From Marinilabilia salmonicolor (GTDB lineage: Bacteria > Bacteroidota > Bacteroidia > Bacteroidales > Marinilabiliaceae), in the NCBI RefSeq assembly GCF_003003035.1, contig NZ_PVTS01000005.1:186001-250000 (forward strand): 64,000 nucleotides of DNA, read 5' to 3'. Position numbers and translations under genes: made by a program. Shown piece after piece: positions 27,201 through 36,315 of this stretch (position 1 is the stretch's first letter; every line of letters begins with the position of its first letter). Under the pieces are notes generated by a model. The model was not told the DNA's origin, did no database searches, and saw nothing but the letters and a program-made list of their open reading frames with translations.

Positions 27201-30200
27201 CAGTTGGTGGGGATTTTACGGTTGCAGCAGATGGTTCGTACAATTCCGGTTCCAATACCACCTTATTTAATGGCAAAGATGACCAGACGTTTACAATTGA
27301 TGGAATAGTAGATAATGGTTCGGGTGGATTGAATGTTTTTTCAATTAACAAATCCAGCGGTATTATTGACTTGGACGGAGCTGTCACCAGCTTGAATGTT
27401 GCCGGAGATATGCGATTACAAAATGGTATTTTTGACGATGGTGGCAAAGTTGTATATGTTCAGGGTAATCTTGCCTGTGGAGGAATTCATGCGGGTGAAG
27501 GACACATTGAACTCAATGGAGCAAACGTACAAACAATTGAAGGAGGAGGAGTGCTGGGCAATCTGCATCTAAACAACAATAATGGTTCTCTTGCACCAAT
27601 TGTGTTGAATTCCGACATCCGAGTGAATGGTACCATTACGTTTTTGCGAGATAAACTTTTTAATATCGGTTCGAATAACCTAGAGCTGGGCCCTGATGCG
27701 ACTTTTGTCAATTCAGGTGACAATCGGTTTGTGCAAATAACCGGTCAATCAGGTGATAAGGGGATAACTAAAAACTGCGCAGCTCCCGGAGAATTTGTTT
27801 TTCCCGTTGGAGTAGATTATTATACTCCGGCTACAATTACCCTTAATGGTGTTCCTGCCTCGTATGGAAGCATTTCAGTCGTGCCTGTTGATGCTGAACA
27901 CCCTAATTCTACAGAGGAAGACAGGTCATTGGCCTATCACTGGCGGGTTAAATCCAATGGCCTTAATTTGGGAGGAGCAACTGTAACTCATGAATATTTA
28001 TACCACGACTCCTATGTGGCAAGTCAGGGTAGCGTTAATGAAGATGAATATGTTCCTGCTCGTTATTTATCCGATTCATTTAGTTGGTCAACAGGAGATG
28101 CAATTGATGTGGATGAAGATAATAATATCATTGGGGGAAGCTTTTTGACTAATGTGGATTTCATAGAGGGTGACTATACGGCGGGGGATAACACACCCAC
28201 CAATCCTTTTGGCGAATCAGAAATATTTTACAGTCGACAAAATGGTAAGTGGAACAACAATCACACCTGGTCATTAAGTGGGCATGCCAAAGATGACAGA
28301 CCGTCTCAGGCTCCCGGTGCAGGTGATATAGTGGTGATAGGAAACGGGCATGAAGTGACATTGGAGTCAAATGCGACTTCACCTGATAGGGATGTTCAGA
28401 ATTGTGCCAGTTTACAGATTGAAGAGGGATCTGTCCTGGATGTTGGATACAATCCCGGTAGTACATTCAGCATTGTTCGTTCGCATCCAAATGGCAATGG
28501 ACTCCTAAGAGTAAGGCCATCGGAAAATTCAGGTAGTACCTTTGAATTTCCAAATGGAGATTTCTCTGAGTTTAATACCGAAATGGGAACTACAGAGTTA
28601 TATACGACCAACCCAGAGGCAGGAACCACTTATTGGTTGGCCAATGATGTAACCAGCTATGGTAATCTCATCATCTCTCCGGTTGGGGGTTCTAATATTA
28701 TTTTCGGGAACACCGATCTTACCATTTATGGAGATTTAACCACTAAGGGGCAGAACTCCGAGTCATGGTTTTTGCCTACCTGGGATTCGAATTATCCTAC
28801 AGCTCCCACGCAAAGAAGAGCTAAGACGATTACGATTAAAGGCGATTTTAATATTGTGGGGGGAGCATTGATTTATTATGGGAACAGGGATTTAGCTCAG
28901 GATATTGTAGTAGAAGGGAATTTAGTTGTTAGCTACGGTGCAGGAATTCAGGTTTATAGTCGAGCCAACAACCAAAGCATCAGTATTGGAGGAAGTTTAA
29001 TTAATAATGCTTCATTTGGAAATGGAGTTGATGAATACGCTGGTTGCGATTTCACCGATATTCCGGTTACTTTCTTTGGTGATAATGATGCAAAAATTAC
29101 CAATACATCAGGTACACCCGATACACGTTTTGATGAAGTGACCATTAATAAAGGCAATTCCCAGGAAACCAAACTCACCATCGATATTACCGGTAATCTG
29201 GAAACACCTGACGACAACTGGCTTACCTTACAAAACGGAACCCTGGAGTTTAAAAGAGACAATACCAATCAGGATTTCACTATTACCACCCAAAGTTCGT
29301 TTACCATTCCTTCAACGGCCGGATTGCTCGTTGATTATGATAACTCCAACGGAGCTCGTGTGCTTATGGGGAATGACAATACCAACAACAACGACTTATT
29401 CCTGAATGGTAAACTCACTATTGTAAATGGGGATGTTTTCGTAGGTGCACCATACAGTCCCGATAATAATAACGACATTGAGTATGCCGGTGGTGGCGCT
29501 TCTGCCATCGAGGTTCAGGGCGGTCAACTGGTGGTGAACGGCCAGGTTCGTCGCAATCCTGCTACTACAAGTGGGATCCTCAGCTATTCACAGAGTGGTG
29601 GTGAGGTAGTTATAAATGGCCGCAATGCCAACGCTACCAATGCCAAACTGGAAGTCCTCAATCAGGGCAGTGAATTTAATATGTCGGGAGGTACGCTAAC
29701 CATTGTTCGTGGTGGAGGCGGAAACAGCTATGGAGACCTTTACCTGCGTCCCGAATCTTCCAATGTAACAGACGGAGATATTGTTTTTGATAATGAAGAG
29801 AGTGGTAATGATGAACAGTACCAATTAGATGCCAATGTGCCTTTGAATAATCTTACTATAACAGGTCATTCCGGCTATAATGCTACGGTTAAATTGCTGG
29901 TGAGTCCGCTAACACTGAACGGTAATCTTAATATTGACAATGAAAACAGCATTTTTGATGCCAATAATGAAAATAATATCAACCTGACCGTTAATGGCGA
30001 CTTTATCAATAATGGTACCTATAATCATTATGAAAACCTTACTACTTTCAATGGTGGAGAACAAACCATTGAAGGATCAACGGCAACTGATTTCTATGAC
30101 CTGAAAATTAATCCTGTTACATCAGTTTCTCTTATTCGTGATGTTACAGTTCGGGATAATCTGGAGCTGGCTTCAGGACAGTTATTGGTTGATGACTTTA

Positions 30201-33200
30201 CTGTAACGGTAAATGGTGATCTTATCAACAATGCTACTTATATTAATGGTGCAGTATCCGGTGGTGTTGTGCTTTCAGGAGGAGAAGAGGAGCATCAGAT
30301 TTCCGGAACAGGGGCTTATGGTCGTTTGGAACTCAACGATGGGCATGGTGCCCGATTGCTTAACGATGTAACTCTGAAGAATGACTTCGTTCTGACCAAC
30401 GGTGTTTTGAACATTAATCAGTATCTCTTTACCCTTAATTCGGATGCATATATTTTGGGAGATGATTTTGGTTCCGGTAAAATGATTTCTTCAGACGGCG
30501 TTTTTAGCAACCAGGGAATGAAAAAGTATTTCTCTGCAAACAGTGCCGGAACTGAGTTTACTTATCCGATGGGTATTGGTGATAAATATACACCGGTGCA
30601 AGTGAAATTTACCGGCAATAACCAGGCCGGGGCTATCAGAGTCAATGCTATTAATGCAAAACATCCATCATCTAAAGATCCATATCGTGTTCTTGATTGT
30701 TATTGGGAAGTTGAGCATTCAGGACTGGATGGTTTTCAGGGCGATGTAGATTTTTATTATAGCGATGATGATGTATTGCAGGTCGTAAGCGATGAAGCAA
30801 ATTATATTGCAGCAAGGCTTAATCCCGTTGATTACAACTGGTTTAAGTATTCAGCAGATGAGGTTGTTGAAGATGAGAATATCATTCACATTAACATTGG
30901 AAGCGCTACCAATATTAGTGGTGAATATATGGCCGGCGTTGATGATGATATTCCTAACGATGTGCCGGTTTACAGATCGATCTCAAATGGTAGTTGGTCC
31001 AATCCGGCTATCTGGCAGCCGGTAGGCGATGCACCGGCTTGTTCGGATGAAGGTCCACAGGGTGCTGTCGTTATTATAGACAGCGAAGTAACAATCGATG
31101 AAAATTATCGATTCTCCTATAAAACGACCATTAATGATAAACTCAAAGTAGATCAAATAACTTATGGGCATAATCTCGGAAAAATCGACGGAGAAGGTAC
31201 TTTATATGTAGAAGACGCATTAATGCCTGCCGGTAAATACGATGATTTCCTTGGTTGTGGCAACAATTCTACGCTTGAATTTGGTGGAAATGGTGACTAT
31301 AATATTGTAGCTGATTTGTTTACTTCCATATCAAATTTAAAAGTTTCAGGAAGTGGAAGTAGATTTTTGCCTGCTAAGACATTAAGCATTTGTAATAGTC
31401 TGGTGATTGATGGAGCTACCCTTGATAATAGTGTGAACAATGAAACTCTAATTATTGAGGGAACCATGGAGCGATATAACAGTGGTCGCTTTATCGCCGG
31501 GTCAGGTGCTAATGCAACCGTTAGTTTTGCCGGTGATGCAGAGCAAATGCTAGGGGGGACTAACGGAGGTTTTAGCGGAGTCAATGCTTTCAATAATCTG
31601 GAGATTGATAATGCCAGTGGTCTGTCCATTCAAGGTGCAACGGAAGTTACTGGTACGTTGATGTTGACGGACGGGATCATAAATACCTCGGAGACTAAAT
31701 CTCTTACCATTACGAATACCTCTTACAATAGTGTAACGCCTGCTGGTGGTCATTCCGGTTCTTTCGTGAACGGCCCGCTGGTTAAGCGAATTCTACAGGG
31801 AGGATCATTTACTTTCCCGGTAGGAAAAGATGGGGTACTTGGTAATAAGCTCACAGTTGCAGCAACTCAGGGGGGAACCATCGACTGGTCCGTGGAGTAT
31901 TTTACCCCTAACAGTACTTATGCGCAGTATAGCGATCCGGTGACTTATGTGAATTCCAAAGAATATTGGAGAGTCAGTGCACCGGATGGAAGTAAATCCC
32001 GAATTGGCATCAACTGGGATGGTTCAAGTGATGTTACTCCCCTGATGACCATGAACGGACTTATTGACTTGTTGGTTGCCAACTATGATGATAACGTGGG
32101 TGAATGGATTGATATTGAATCCTCAGCAAGTGGTGATAATAATTACGGTACTGTTGTTACCGATGACCGGATCACCATTTCTGCCGAAGGACAAAAGGAC
32201 TTTACCACAGCTACGCAAAATGCAGTGAAAGCAAAAGCAAAACTGACACCTGCCGGTGTATTGTGTGGAACCGAAGCTGGTATCCCTGTTACTTTTACAT
32301 CATCGACACCCATTCCATTTAATTACGAGTTGGTTTATACCATTGATGGTGTTGAGCAAACACCTGTAACAGTTACTTCAGTGCCTTTCACGCTTCCCAC
32401 GCCTCAGGCAGGTGAGTACCAGTTGACAGGTTTTACCTATAATAATGGAACCGGAACAGGTGTGGTTGATGAAGAGATCGTCACGGTTTATGCTTCACCA
32501 ACAACAGCTGATGCTGGTGCTAATCAGTCAAATTGCGGTGGTTCTTCAGTTGAATTAGAAGGAAATACTGCCGATGTAGGCGTTGGTTTATGGACTATTG
32601 TTTCAGGTGACGGAGGAAGTTTTGATGCACCTACTTCACCAACCAGTAATTTTTCAGGAACAAACGGTTCTGCTTATACGCTTCGATGGTCAATTAGCAA
32701 TGGTGAGTGTATTTCAGCTGATGAGGTTACCATTACTTTCCCGGTTCTGGCAGATCAACCCGGTGAGTTTTCCGAGTACGACACTGAAGTTTGTCAGGGA
32801 GCGAACAATGTGGTTTTCACCGTTCCGTTGGATGTAACCATATCGAATTATAACTGGAGTTATTCCGGTGAGGATGTAACCATAAATGGCACCGGAAATT
32901 CTGTTTCGCTTTCCTTTGGTATTTCAGCTACAAGTGGCACTCTTTCCGTTACAGCTGAAAATAATTGCGGAGAGAGTGATCCGAGAGAAATTGCAATTAC
33001 AGTAAATGAAGCCATATCCGGCGTCACATTGGAGTCAAATATTGAAGGTTCCCTGTGTGTGAACAATAGTCCCGTATTTACAGCCATTCCTGCCAAAACA
33101 ATAACCGGTTTGAGCTATGAATTCTTTGTTAACGGAGTCTCCGGGCAAAATGGAGCTTCTGAAACATTTGAACCCGTTAATCTTATGGATGCAGACGTTG

Positions 33201-34912
33201 TGAATGTGGTTGCCACTTCAGCAGATGGTTGCAGCACGACTTCGAATGATATAACAGTTTCTGTTGTTGCCACTGATGGTTTGTGGATGGGAACAGAGGA
33301 TGCCGACTGGAACAATGTTGCCAACTGGTGCGCGAATGTTGTTCCTTCGACAGGTGATATTACTATTTCCGGTAATAGTGTTCATGCGCCGGAGGTTACC
33401 GCCGATATGGATCTTACCTGGCTTACCATTGAGGAGAATGCCAACCTTGTTGTGAAGCCCGGGGTGATGCTTGAAGTTACAGGAGATGTGGTAAATGATG
33501 GAAAGATAACCCTTGAAAGTGACGCAGATGCATTGGCTGCTTTGTATTTGCCGGAATCACCAACTAAAGCAGGAATCGGGAATGTAGTTATGAATATGCC
33601 AAAGAACTATTACTGGTATATCGGTTCTCCTTTGCGTTCTGAAGTTGATGGAAAAGCAAAAGCTTCATGGTTTGGGGATTTGAATAATGACCCGAATTCG
33701 ATTGATTGGGTATTTGTTCTTCGCTACAAGAATGGACGAAACCAGTGGTTGAGAGTAGTTGGAGATATTGACTTAACCGAGATGGAAGGTGTTAGTACCT
33801 GGTATTATCAGAATAAAGTATTGGATTATGAAGGAGAGATTAATGTTGGTGAGTTTTCAAGAACTTTTGCAGAAATTGACCATCATTTGTTTGCCAATCC
33901 ATATCCAACGGCTATAGACTGGGAAGATCCTGCTGGTTGGGGAAGAAGTGATTTTGGTAATACCATGTGGAACCGGGTGACTTTTGGTGGAGAGCGTACC
34001 TGGCAAACTTACAACAACGGTGGTGATGATGATCCGGGAGTGTATGCTTTGCCTCCCGAAGCGTTTGGTCAAACTGCAGAAAATGTAAGTTATATTCCGC
34101 CTTATCAGACTGTTTGGATTAAGGCTGAAAAAGAAAATTCTACATTGACGGTTTCACCGGAAACAAGGGTTAAGGATAATAGTGTTGGATTGAAGAGTGC
34201 AGGGACTGATGAATCGCAGAAAGTTAATATCATACGTCTGCAAATTAGTAATTCAAAAGCCCTGGATGGAACAGTCATCTATTTTTCGGGTAATTTCATG
34301 GATGAAAAGGGGAGAGAGGATTCTGAAAAGCGGTTTAATGATTCCAAAAATATTCCTGAAATCTATACCCGCATTGGAGGAAATGCTTATAGTATTAACG
34401 GGAAATCCTTGTTGACTGAGGCTGCATATTCTTTGCCTGTAAGCGTTAGAACCCGTATTATTGAGGAGACACAGATTTCGGTTAATTTGTCCCGCTTTCA
34501 AGCCAATTATGATGTATTTCTGGAGGATAAGGAAACAGGAGCGTGGGTGAATATGAAGGAAAATCCGGAATATGTGTTTGTTCCTGTTCATCAGGGGCAT
34601 GAGCATAACAGGTTTGTGCTCCACCTGGAGAAAACTCAGGAAATACCAACCAATCTTAACAATTCTAATGAGTATGTGCCTGGAGATATTTCGATTATTG
34701 GAAGGACTGAATATGCACTTGTGAGAATTAGTTCGGACTTGCTGCAGCCTTCAGGTGCTCTTATTGAAGTGTTGGATGTGAATGGTCGTTTGATTAGTCG
34801 CATGCGAACAATTGGATCCAGCACCGAAGTTGATTTGCCTGATAATAGCGGTGTTTATGTGGTTCGTGTTAATGCCGGAGGAACCATGAAAACAGGAAAA
34901 GTGGTAAGATAA
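24248..34912 (+). CDS. Giant T9SS-secreted surface protein C (Gly-rich head, three long beta-helix superrepeats, Ig-like stalk, shared module)
   Basis: 3554 residues. A signal peptide ends at about residue 41 (FFLRIIALMLLLLAFTFGAK, AQ). Residues about 60-255 are a Gly-rich domain (runs such as GGGGGNRTSRGEAGGGGGG). Residues about 260-375 are an Ig-like domain. Three superrepeats of about 930 residues begin at about 377 (YRSGDWNEPTIW), 1326 (SRQNGKWNNNHTW) and 2238 (SISNGSWSNPAIW); each has a Trp-rich cap, a long parallel beta-helix with NGDL/GDF-type rungs, and a FPVG/YPMG closing domain. Residues 2660-3010 are Ig/PKD-like domains. Residues 3011-3554 are the shared C-terminal module with a T9SS sorting domain. 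The frame is intact for 10.7 kb. An adhesin or matrix protein is the most likely role, by architecture only. Confidence 0.9.
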   Translation: MIQLYPAFFVGLKKKEVNNFFLRIIALMLLLLAFTFGAKAQDITETYTSNGTFVVPAGVTEITVEAWGAGGGGGNRTSRGEAGGGGGGAYAKSDLTVEPEVSYDIVVGEGGNSGTNGGNSSFAVNMVVADGGKSVPVNNENGGAGGSVANSIGDVVYSGGNGGKAGDTGGWRPTYYSGGGGGAAGSTGNGNSASGQTGGAEKEEHGGAGADGVTNNSDGGDGLQYGGGGSGAKRGWFGNNDGGLGASGFIRITYTPPYRSEFSSANIGDPVWGIGETRTVSVTVKNTGQATWTDSNPDINIGVKWNEEPDYMVRVDANDLAPGAERTYNLEITAPATMGANNLTFDVVNEGNFWFGDTDHSTAIVSEEISIVPDVNKYYSYRSGDWNEPTIWTHDPSGTTQVGNSVPESYDEVYILSGRKVSLSNDIDVDNLRVAINEGGVLDLSGNQFASGLFSLKGQGTLKIASAYFPSVSDINTFVEVNGGTTEYYNASNFQLPQSQSVYNNLLINTSGARATQRNNIILNGDLHVKSGIYRINNNSATNRLSLEINGDVIVEENGFISVGEGNTVTNDTNGGTAPFIDYYNNNSHIVVVKGDFTNNGTVRFTNQDAPDFNSFPNNGIATVYFKGASDNVLYANGQTDFYNLVLDKGSDQTYKLTVQSTAYSNFRLFGRNDLGGEGGGANPNLRKALWLRTGTMVLDGLAVIPTLTEASTGGSPNGDFYIPANAALELKGPEVIVLTTADSYQEINAAYGTSLGSDDEAGVRASGGTQSFSVYGKLSINDGYFSTRESGGIITWDVASGQLEIGGGYLDAKQIRAAGGNNGLASYQQTGGVVALRGRFQRQPNQYNSPVDLRAEGLATIDTDRETGGLDGSMGTFNINDASNVFMMAGGKVQIFDACGNNGYAVDIFAGANNINVTGGAFEILPMDGNNDLIVRTNAPLGNFVVNRSGGGSDVVLGNNFPLTVLKNLSLTNGEFDANDMDVTVGGDFTVAADGSYNSGSNTTLFNGKDDQTFTIDGIVDNGSGGLNVFSINKSSGIIDLDGAVTSLNVAGDMRLQNGIFDDGGKVVYVQGNLACGGIHAGEGHIELNGANVQTIEGGGVLGNLHLNNNNGSLAPIVLNSDIRVNGTITFLRDKLFNIGSNNLELGPDATFVNSGDNRFVQITGQSGDKGITKNCAAPGEFVFPVGVDYYTPATITLNGVPASYGSISVVPVDAEHPNSTEEDRSLAYHWRVKSNGLNLGGATVTHEYLYHDSYVASQGSVNEDEYVPARYLSDSFSWSTGDAIDVDEDNNIIGGSFLTNVDFIEGDYTAGDNTPTNPFGESEIFYSRQNGKWNNNHTWSLSGHAKDDRPSQAPGAGDIVVIGNGHEVTLESNATSPDRDVQNCASLQIEEGSVLDVGYNPGSTFSIVRSHPNGNGLLRVRPSENSGSTFEFPNGDFSEFNTEMGTTELYTTNPEAGTTYWLANDVTSYGNLIISPVGGSNIIFGNTDLTIYGDLTTKGQNSESWFLPTWDSNYPTAPTQRRAKTITIKGDFNIVGGALIYYGNRDLAQDIVVEGNLVVSYGAGIQVYSRANNQSISIGGSLINNASFGNGVDEYAGCDFTDIPVTFFGDNDAKITNTSGTPDTRFDEVTINKGNSQETKLTIDITGNLETPDDNWLTLQNGTLEFKRDNTNQDFTITTQSSFTIPSTAGLLVDYDNSNGARVLMGNDNTNNNDLFLNGKLTIVNGDVFVGAPYSPDNNNDIEYAGGGASAIEVQGGQLVVNGQVRRNPATTSGILSYSQSGGEVVINGRNANATNAKLEVLNQGSEFNMSGGTLTIVRGGGGNSYGDLYLRPESSNVTDGDIVFDNEESGNDEQYQLDANVPLNNLTITGHSGYNATVKLLVSPLTLNGNLNIDNENSIFDANNENNINLTVNGDFINNGTYNHYENLTTFNGGEQTIEGSTATDFYDLKINPVTSVSLIRDVTVRDNLELASGQLLVDDFTVTVNGDLINNATYINGAVSGGVVLSGGEEEHQISGTGAYGRLELNDGHGARLLNDVTLKNDFVLTNGVLNINQYLFTLNSDAYILGDDFGSGKMISSDGVFSNQGMKKYFSANSAGTEFTYPMGIGDKYTPVQVKFTGNNQAGAIRVNAINAKHPSSKDPYRVLDCYWEVEHSGLDGFQGDVDFYYSDDDVLQVVSDEANYIAARLNPVDYNWFKYSADEVVEDENIIHINIGSATNISGEYMAGVDDDIPNDVPVYRSISNGSWSNPAIWQPVGDAPACSDEGPQGAVVIIDSEVTIDENYRFSYKTTINDKLKVDQITYGHNLGKIDGEGTLYVEDALMPAGKYDDFLGCGNNSTLEFGGNGDYNIVADLFTSISNLKVSGSGSRFLPAKTLSICNSLVIDGATLDNSVNNETLIIEGTMERYNSGRFIAGSGANATVSFAGDAEQMLGGTNGGFSGVNAFNNLEIDNASGLSIQGATEVTGTLMLTDGIINTSETKSLTITNTSYNSVTPAGGHSGSFVNGPLVKRILQGGSFTFPVGKDGVLGNKLTVAATQGGTIDWSVEYFTPNSTYAQYSDPVTYVNSKEYWRVSAPDGSKSRIGINWDGSSDVTPLMTMNGLIDLLVANYDDNVGEWIDIESSASGDNNYGTVVTDDRITISAEGQKDFTTATQNAVKAKAKLTPAGVLCGTEAGIPVTFTSSTPIPFNYELVYTIDGVEQTPVTVTSVPFTLPTPQAGEYQLTGFTYNNGTGTGVVDEEIVTVYASPTTADAGANQSNCGGSSVELEGNTADVGVGLWTIVSGDGGSFDAPTSPTSNFSGTNGSAYTLRWSISNGECISADEVTITFPVLADQPGEFSEYDTEVCQGANNVVFTVPLDVTISNYNWSYSGEDVTINGTGNSVSLSFGISATSGTLSVTAENNCGESDPREIAITVNEAISGVTLESNIEGSLCVNNSPVFTAIPAKTITGLSYEFFVNGVSGQNGASETFEPVNLMDADVVNVVATSADGCSTTSNDITVSVVATDGLWMGTEDADWNNVANWCANVVPSTGDITISGNSVHAPEVTADMDLTWLTIEENANLVVKPGVMLEVTGDVVNDGKITLESDADALAALYLPESPTKAGIGNVVMNMPKNYYWYIGSPLRSEVDGKAKASWFGDLNNDPNSIDWVFVLRYKNGRNQWLRVVGDIDLTEMEGVSTWYYQNKVLDYEGEINVGEFSRTFAEIDHHLFANPYPTAIDWEDPAGWGRSDFGNTMWNRVTFGGERTWQTYNNGGDDDPGVYALPPEAFGQTAENVSYIPPYQTVWIKAEKENSTLTVSPETRVKDNSVGLKSAGTDESQKVNIIRLQISNSKALDGTVIYFSGNFMDEKGREDSEKRFNDSKNIPEIYTRIGGNAYSINGKSLLTEAAYSLPVSVRTRIIEETQISVNLSRFQANYDVFLEDKETGAWVNMKENPEYVFVPVHQGHEHNRFVLHLEKTQEIPTNLNNSNEYVPGDISIIGRTEYALVRISSDLLQPSGALIEVLDVNGRLISRMRTIGSSTEVDLPDNSGVYVVRVNAGGTMKTGKVVR

Positions 34913-34966
34913 ACAGGACATCTTACGCTATTAACTTTAATCAATATTAGAAAGAAAGGTTCTCAC

Positions 34967-34995
34967 AAAGTCCCCCTTGGGGGGATTTAGGGGGC
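34967..34995 (+). repeat. AAAGTCCCCCTTGGGGGG-type repeat unit
   Basis: Third unit placed between a surface protein stop codon and its terminator. Confidence 0.8.
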
Positions 34996-35026
34996 TGTAA
35001 TATCACAATTAACCCTGTGAAGTTAA

Positions 35027-35066
35027 GAAGCCCTGTTCTGAAATGTCGGAACGGGGCTTCTTTTTT
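35027..35066 (+). terminator. Rho-independent terminator of surface protein C
   Basis: Stem GAAGCCCTGTTC / GAACGGGGCTTC with loop TGAAATGTCG, followed by TTTTTT. Preceded by CCCTGTGAAGTTAA as after protein A. Confidence 0.9.
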
Positions 35067-35106
35067 AGGCTTATAGCACGTTATTTCTCAAGGTTAAAAT
35101 AAATAA

Positions 35107-35143
35107 AAAGGCTGAAATTCCCTTTTCAGGAGTCTCAGCCTTT
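35107..35143 (-). terminator. Terminator of the small peptide gene
   Basis: On the minus strand, AAAGGCTGA ... TCAGCCTTTTTATTTATTT forms a stem followed by a T-rich tail, about 54 bp after the peptide stop codon. It faces the plus-strand terminator of surface protein C. Confidence 0.75.
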
Positions 35144-35196
35144 GAAGATTATTAAGCTTCTTTTTTAATTTGTGGATGTCGTTTTTGAGAGAATTA

Positions 35197-35454
35197 TTAC
35201 CTCTGATACGTGGGAGATCCTCCACCAAAAGGATTCTCCTTTGGGTAGTCGGGTTGCGTTGGGAGCTCTGTGCTTGGGAAGTTTGAGGCATTCGTCGTTT
35301 CATAGTTTTCTCCTCCAGGTCCTCCCGGCGGGCCAGGGTCTCCAGGTGATGGATCCTGTAGCAGAACCACCCGATCAATCTCCACCACCTCCAACACCGG
35401 TTTCCGGTAGGCCTTTTTATTACTTGTAGTATGTATGTTATTCCCGATTTTCAT
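35197..35454 (-). CDS. Small Pro/Gly-rich protein with leader-like YxxPxL motif
   Basis: 85 residues, no signal peptide or membrane segment. The N-terminal half reads NKKAYRKPVLEVVEIDRVVL; Tyr-x-x-Pro-x-Leu followed by alternating hydrophobics is the motif that PqqD-like recognition domains bind in lasso-peptide leaders, and it also occurs in many uncharacterised short Bacteroidota proteins. The C-terminal half is rich in Pro and Gly (DPSPGDPGPPGGPGG, NPFGGGSPTYQR). It has its own terminator and faces the surface protein C gene, so it is monocistronic. It could be a precursor peptide for the PqqD/HprK pair at 61.7 kb, but no cyclase or protease of a known peptide pathway is nearby, so this is a hypothesis; a small structural or regulatory protein is as likely. 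Confidence 0.55.
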   Translation of the reverse strand: MKIGNNIHTTSNKKAYRKPVLEVVEIDRVVLLQDPSPGDPGPPGGPGGENYETTNASNFPSTELPTQPDYPKENPFGGGSPTYQR

Positions 35455-35989
35455 TCAGGTCAAATCGCTGTTTGGTGTAATTTATAGTAATATATCTCTC
35501 TCCTTACGGGTTGTGGGTGCTAAAGGTTTCGCGGGGTGGTATTTATCTATCACGCATAAGACCTGTTTCCCCTTCTCCCTTTATACTAATTTTCAATGCG
35601 CAAAGATTGCAAAAAATGAGGAAACAGCCTACAGGATTGGATAAATAGGGGAATTTCTTTGATGAAAGGAGAGAGTAGCCCCCTAAATCCCCCCAAGGGG
35701 GACTTTGAGTTGCGCTGTGTGGGGGGGGAGGAGGGTTCGGGGTTTTAGGTTCTGGGTTTTAGGTTTTGTGGGTTGGCGGTTCCCCCTTCAGGGGGTTAGG
35801 GGGTAGTGCGGCTGGGGGATATTAGGGTTTTGGGTTCAGTGTTCCGTGTTTGAGTTGCGGGTTCTGCGTTGAGCGTTGGTTTCGGGTTATATCGTGTTTT
35901 GAGTTGGGTGTTGAGTTATGTGTTGGTTGAGAGTTTTTCAAGTAAATTATTAAATAAGTCTGAACTTGAGAAGGTAAATTATCAACAAC
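35455..35989. other. Repeat-rich, G/T-rich gene-free region
   Basis: Upstream of the small peptide gene. It contains a CCCCCTAAATCCCCCC unit at 35678-35706, a G-run cluster at 35721-35757 that could form a G-quadruplex, a further CCCCCTTCAGGGGG unit near 35783, and imperfect repeats of GGGTTTTAGGTT, GTTTTGAGTT and similar G/T words up to about 35935. An open frame from 35869 runs into the next repeat and has no recognisable protein features in its first half. Confidence 0.5.
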
Positions 35990-36215
35990 TTACTGGTAAA
36001 GAGCATGTTTTATCTTTGAATGAGTTTTACTGTTTAAAAGGCGGGGAGGCCCGTTCGTTTTCCGGGCCGGCGGTTGGCGAGAAGGCTTAATGGGCGACTT
36101 CAAGGCCTTGCGTGTCAGCCGGAAATTAAGCCTGATGCGGGCGGATAGGTTTAAACGGACTAGACTTTTTTGTTTCCTTTTTGGGGCAATGCCAAAAAGA
36201 AAATTGATAAAGAAA
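35990..36215 (+). repeat. GC-rich structured element, copy 1
   Basis: Closely similar to 49808-50120 but without its 103 bp insertion. Shared blocks include CCGGCGGTTGGCG, AGGCTTAATGGGCGAC, CAAGGCCTTGCG, GGAAATTAAGCCTGA, GCGGGCGGATAGGTTTAAAC and GGACTAGACTTTTTT. AGGCTTAAT pairs with ATTAAGCCT across 40 bases, and the end forms a CTTTTTGG...CCAAAAAG hairpin. A short frame ending FSGPAVGEKA is kept in both copies (FSGPAVGGKA in the second). Confidence 0.75.
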
Positions 36216-36224
36216 TCAAAAATT

Positions 36225-36249
36225 GGCCTGCTGACCTTTTCAGCAGGCC
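36225..36249. terminator. Perfect hairpin downstream of the structured element
   Basis: GGCCTGCTGA and TCAGCAGGCC with a 5-base loop. No T run follows on the plus strand; on the minus strand it is followed by AATTTTTGATT, so it would terminate leftward transcription if any. Confidence 0.5.
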
Positions 36250-36279
36250 CTAATTAATGATTTGCTGATAATGATTTTG

Positions 36280-36287
36280 TATATTTG
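36280..36287 (+). promoter_or_regulatory. Candidate -7 box of the antitoxin operon
   Basis: TATATTTG fits TAnnTTTG and lies 28 bp before the antitoxin start codon; a TTTG sits 15 bases upstream, slightly closer than usual. Confidence 0.35.
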
Positions 36288-36315
36288 TGTTACCAACTCT
36301 GTAAATTTTAGATAT

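Noticed and set aside
26770-27447. 225-codon minus-strand frame inside surface protein C
   Set aside because: Antisense shadow of the beta-helix; no start context or recognisable features, and the sense frame is continuous for 10.7 kb.
35094-35378. 94-codon minus-strand frame overlapping the small peptide gene
   Set aside because: It overlaps the better-supported 85-residue frame, which has the YxxPxL motif, and it runs through that gene's terminator.
35869-36090. 73-codon open frame ending FSGPAVGEKA
   Set aside because: Its second half lies in the GC-rich structured element and its first half in G/T-rich repeat sequence. The end of the frame is kept in the other copy, but there is no shared start, so it is treated as part of the repeat and not as a gene.
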